From: Flaveria trinervia
Taxonomy: Eukaryota > Streptophyta > Magnoliopsida > Asterales > Asteraceae
Direction of reading: 5' to 3'
DNA: 64,000 nucleotides
NCBI GenBank assembly: GCA_025506515.1
Contig: JACCIX010000873.1
Coordinates: 1 to 64,000 of the forward strand
The position numbers and the translations under genes are program-made. Below are positions 63,118-64,000 of this stretch, piece by piece. Numbering within the stretch: position 1 is the stretch's first letter; each line of letters begins with the position of its first letter. The notes below the pieces were generated by a model. That model searched no databases. It worked only from the letters and a program-made list of their open reading frames with translations, and was not told the origin of the DNA.

Positions 63118-64000
63118 ATGACCTCTGATGTGATGAAGCAAGTTAAGGAGTTTCAAGATGAGGCATTGAAAGAAGATCACCTTAACTCGGAAAGAATGAG
63201 AGGTCTGGTTGGGGAATTGGGTGAAAACACACTCGGTGTTAGAACTCGATTCGGCCGTGTGTGGATTCCTCGTTTTGGGGATCTACGGGTGAAGATAATA
63301 GATGAAGCCCACAAGACTCGATACTCCATTCATCCTGGTGCCACGAAAATGTACCATGACATGAAGAAGGATTATTGGTGGCCGGGTATGAAGCGTGACG
63401 TGGTGGAGTATGTGAGTAAGTGCCTTACTTGCTTACAGGTGAAGGCAGAGCATCAAAAGCCGTATGGGAAGATACAACCTTTGAATATACCAGAATGGAA
63501 GTGGGAGCACATCACCATGGACTTCATTACGAAGCTGCCACGTACCCCGAAAGGGTATGATGCCATATGGGTGATAGTTGATCGTCTGACGAAGAGCGCT
63601 CATTTTCTACCGATCCGCGAGACGTATTCATCTGAGAGGTTGGCTGATCTGTTCATCAAGGAAATTGTAGCTCGTCATGGTGTGCCGGTGTCTATTGTGT
63701 CCGATCGTGACACTCGGTTTACATCTAAATTTTGGAAGAAATTCCACGACGCTATGGGGACGAGGTTACATATTAGCACGGCTTATCATCCCCAGACTGA
63801 TGGTCAGTCAGAAAGGACCATTCAGACACTGGACGACATGCTCCGGGCATGTGTGATCGATTTTGGTGGAAGTTGGGATGACCACTTACCGTTAGCTGAA
63901 TTCTCATACAACAACAGCTATCATGCCAGTATTGGTATGCCACCATATGAGATGCTATACGGTAGGAGATGCAGAACACCCGTTTGTTGGGGTGATATTG
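63118..64000 (+). CDS. Ty3/gypsy integrase (open to the window end, partial)
   Basis: An uninterrupted frame of 294 codons from the ATG at 63118 to the window edge. It has the linker (MTSDVMKQVKEFQDEALKED), then the zinc finger region (RYSIHPGATKMYHDMKKDYW and CLTCLQVK). The catalytic core follows: MDFITKLP (first Asp), VSDRDTRFTSKFW (second Asp), and HPQTDGQSERTIQ with its Glu. Later blocks are EFSYNNSYHASI and LYGRRCRTPVCW. It lies in a different frame from RT-RNase H, so translation as one polyprotein would need the shift near 63105-63117 to be a sequence error. The C-terminus and any chromodomain are outside the window. Confidence 0.92.
   Translation, partial: MTSDVMKQVKEFQDEALKEDHLNSERMRGLVGELGENTLGVRTRFGRVWIPRFGDLRVKIIDEAHKTRYSIHPGATKMYHDMKKDYWWPGMKRDVVEYVSKCLTCLQVKAEHQKPYGKIQPLNIPEWKWEHITMDFITKLPRTPKGYDAIWVIVDRLTKSAHFLPIRETYSSERLADLFIKEIVARHGVPVSIVSDRDTRFTSKFWKKFHDAMGTRLHISTAYHPQTDGQSERTIQTLDDMLRACVIDFGGSWDDHLPLAEFSYNNSYHASIGMPPYEMLYGRRCRTPVCWGDI

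Larger units (their letters stand above)
57803..64000 (+). mobile_element. Second Ty3/gypsy element, 5' LTR to integrase (runs off window)
   Basis: It has the 5' LTR, initiator tRNA-Met primer site, gag, three CCHC knuckles, protease, RT, RNase H and integrase in Ty3/gypsy order. The insertion site is satellite CACCCTCTTGA, so the expected TSD is CTTGA (57798-57802), but the other end lies outside the window. RT and integrase resemble those of the first gypsy element, but its LTR is unrelated. Whether a chromodomain follows cannot be seen. GC content is higher than in the satellite. Frame breaks occur in gag and around protease, and one in-frame deletion lies in RNase H. Confidence 0.93.

Overview
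This window looks like repeat-dense nuclear heterochromatin of a plant, most likely a eudicot. The basis is an AT-rich long-monomer satellite, plant-type Ty1/copia and Ty3/gypsy LTR retrotransposons, LTRs starting TG and ending CA with 5-bp target duplications, and primer sites of the plant initiator-tRNA-Met type. The long gypsy LTR ends resemble ones I associate with Asteraceae, so a composite is possible, but that is only an inference. I found no host protein gene, rRNA gene, tRNA gene or CRISPR array.

Layout. About 60% of the window (1-6697, 7645-8320, 15801-30550, 38648-40259, 42986-57802) is one tandem satellite of roughly 610-616 bp per monomer, all in the same orientation. It was invaded by five LTR-element copies: (1) 6698-7644, a reverse-oriented solo copia LTR with TSD GCAAA; (2) 8321-15800, a minus-strand chromodomain-bearing gypsy element with its 3' LTR, truncated at its 5' end and carrying an internal 1.73-kb tandem duplication; (3) 30551-38647, a structurally complete copia element with two LTRs, PBS, gag-pol, polypurine tract and TSD AAAAT; (4) 40260-42985, a 2.7-kb solo LTR of the same family as element 2, with TSD TTTAG; (5) 57803-64000, the 5' LTR, PBS, gag and most of pol of a second gypsy element running off the window.

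The satellite is not a simple array. It shows subfamilies, multi-monomer higher-order blocks (about 1.84, 3.23 and 4.28 kb) and recurrent rearranged monomers of about 780 bp. At elements 1, 3 and 4 the satellite resumes in phase after the TSD, so the array predates those insertions. At element 2 it resumes about 380 bp out of phase, which points to a deletion.

The coding content is entirely transposon gag and pol. All three coding elements have frame breaks. In the copia element the two LTRs differ mainly by single-base indels, many in short homopolymers, and by few substitutions. That fits uncorrected long-read errors laid over a young insertion, so not every frameshift should be read as biological decay. 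I saw no new biological system. The most interesting signals are the satellite's higher-order architecture, the microhomology-bounded duplication in gypsy element 2, and an in-frame RNase H deletion in gypsy element 5.
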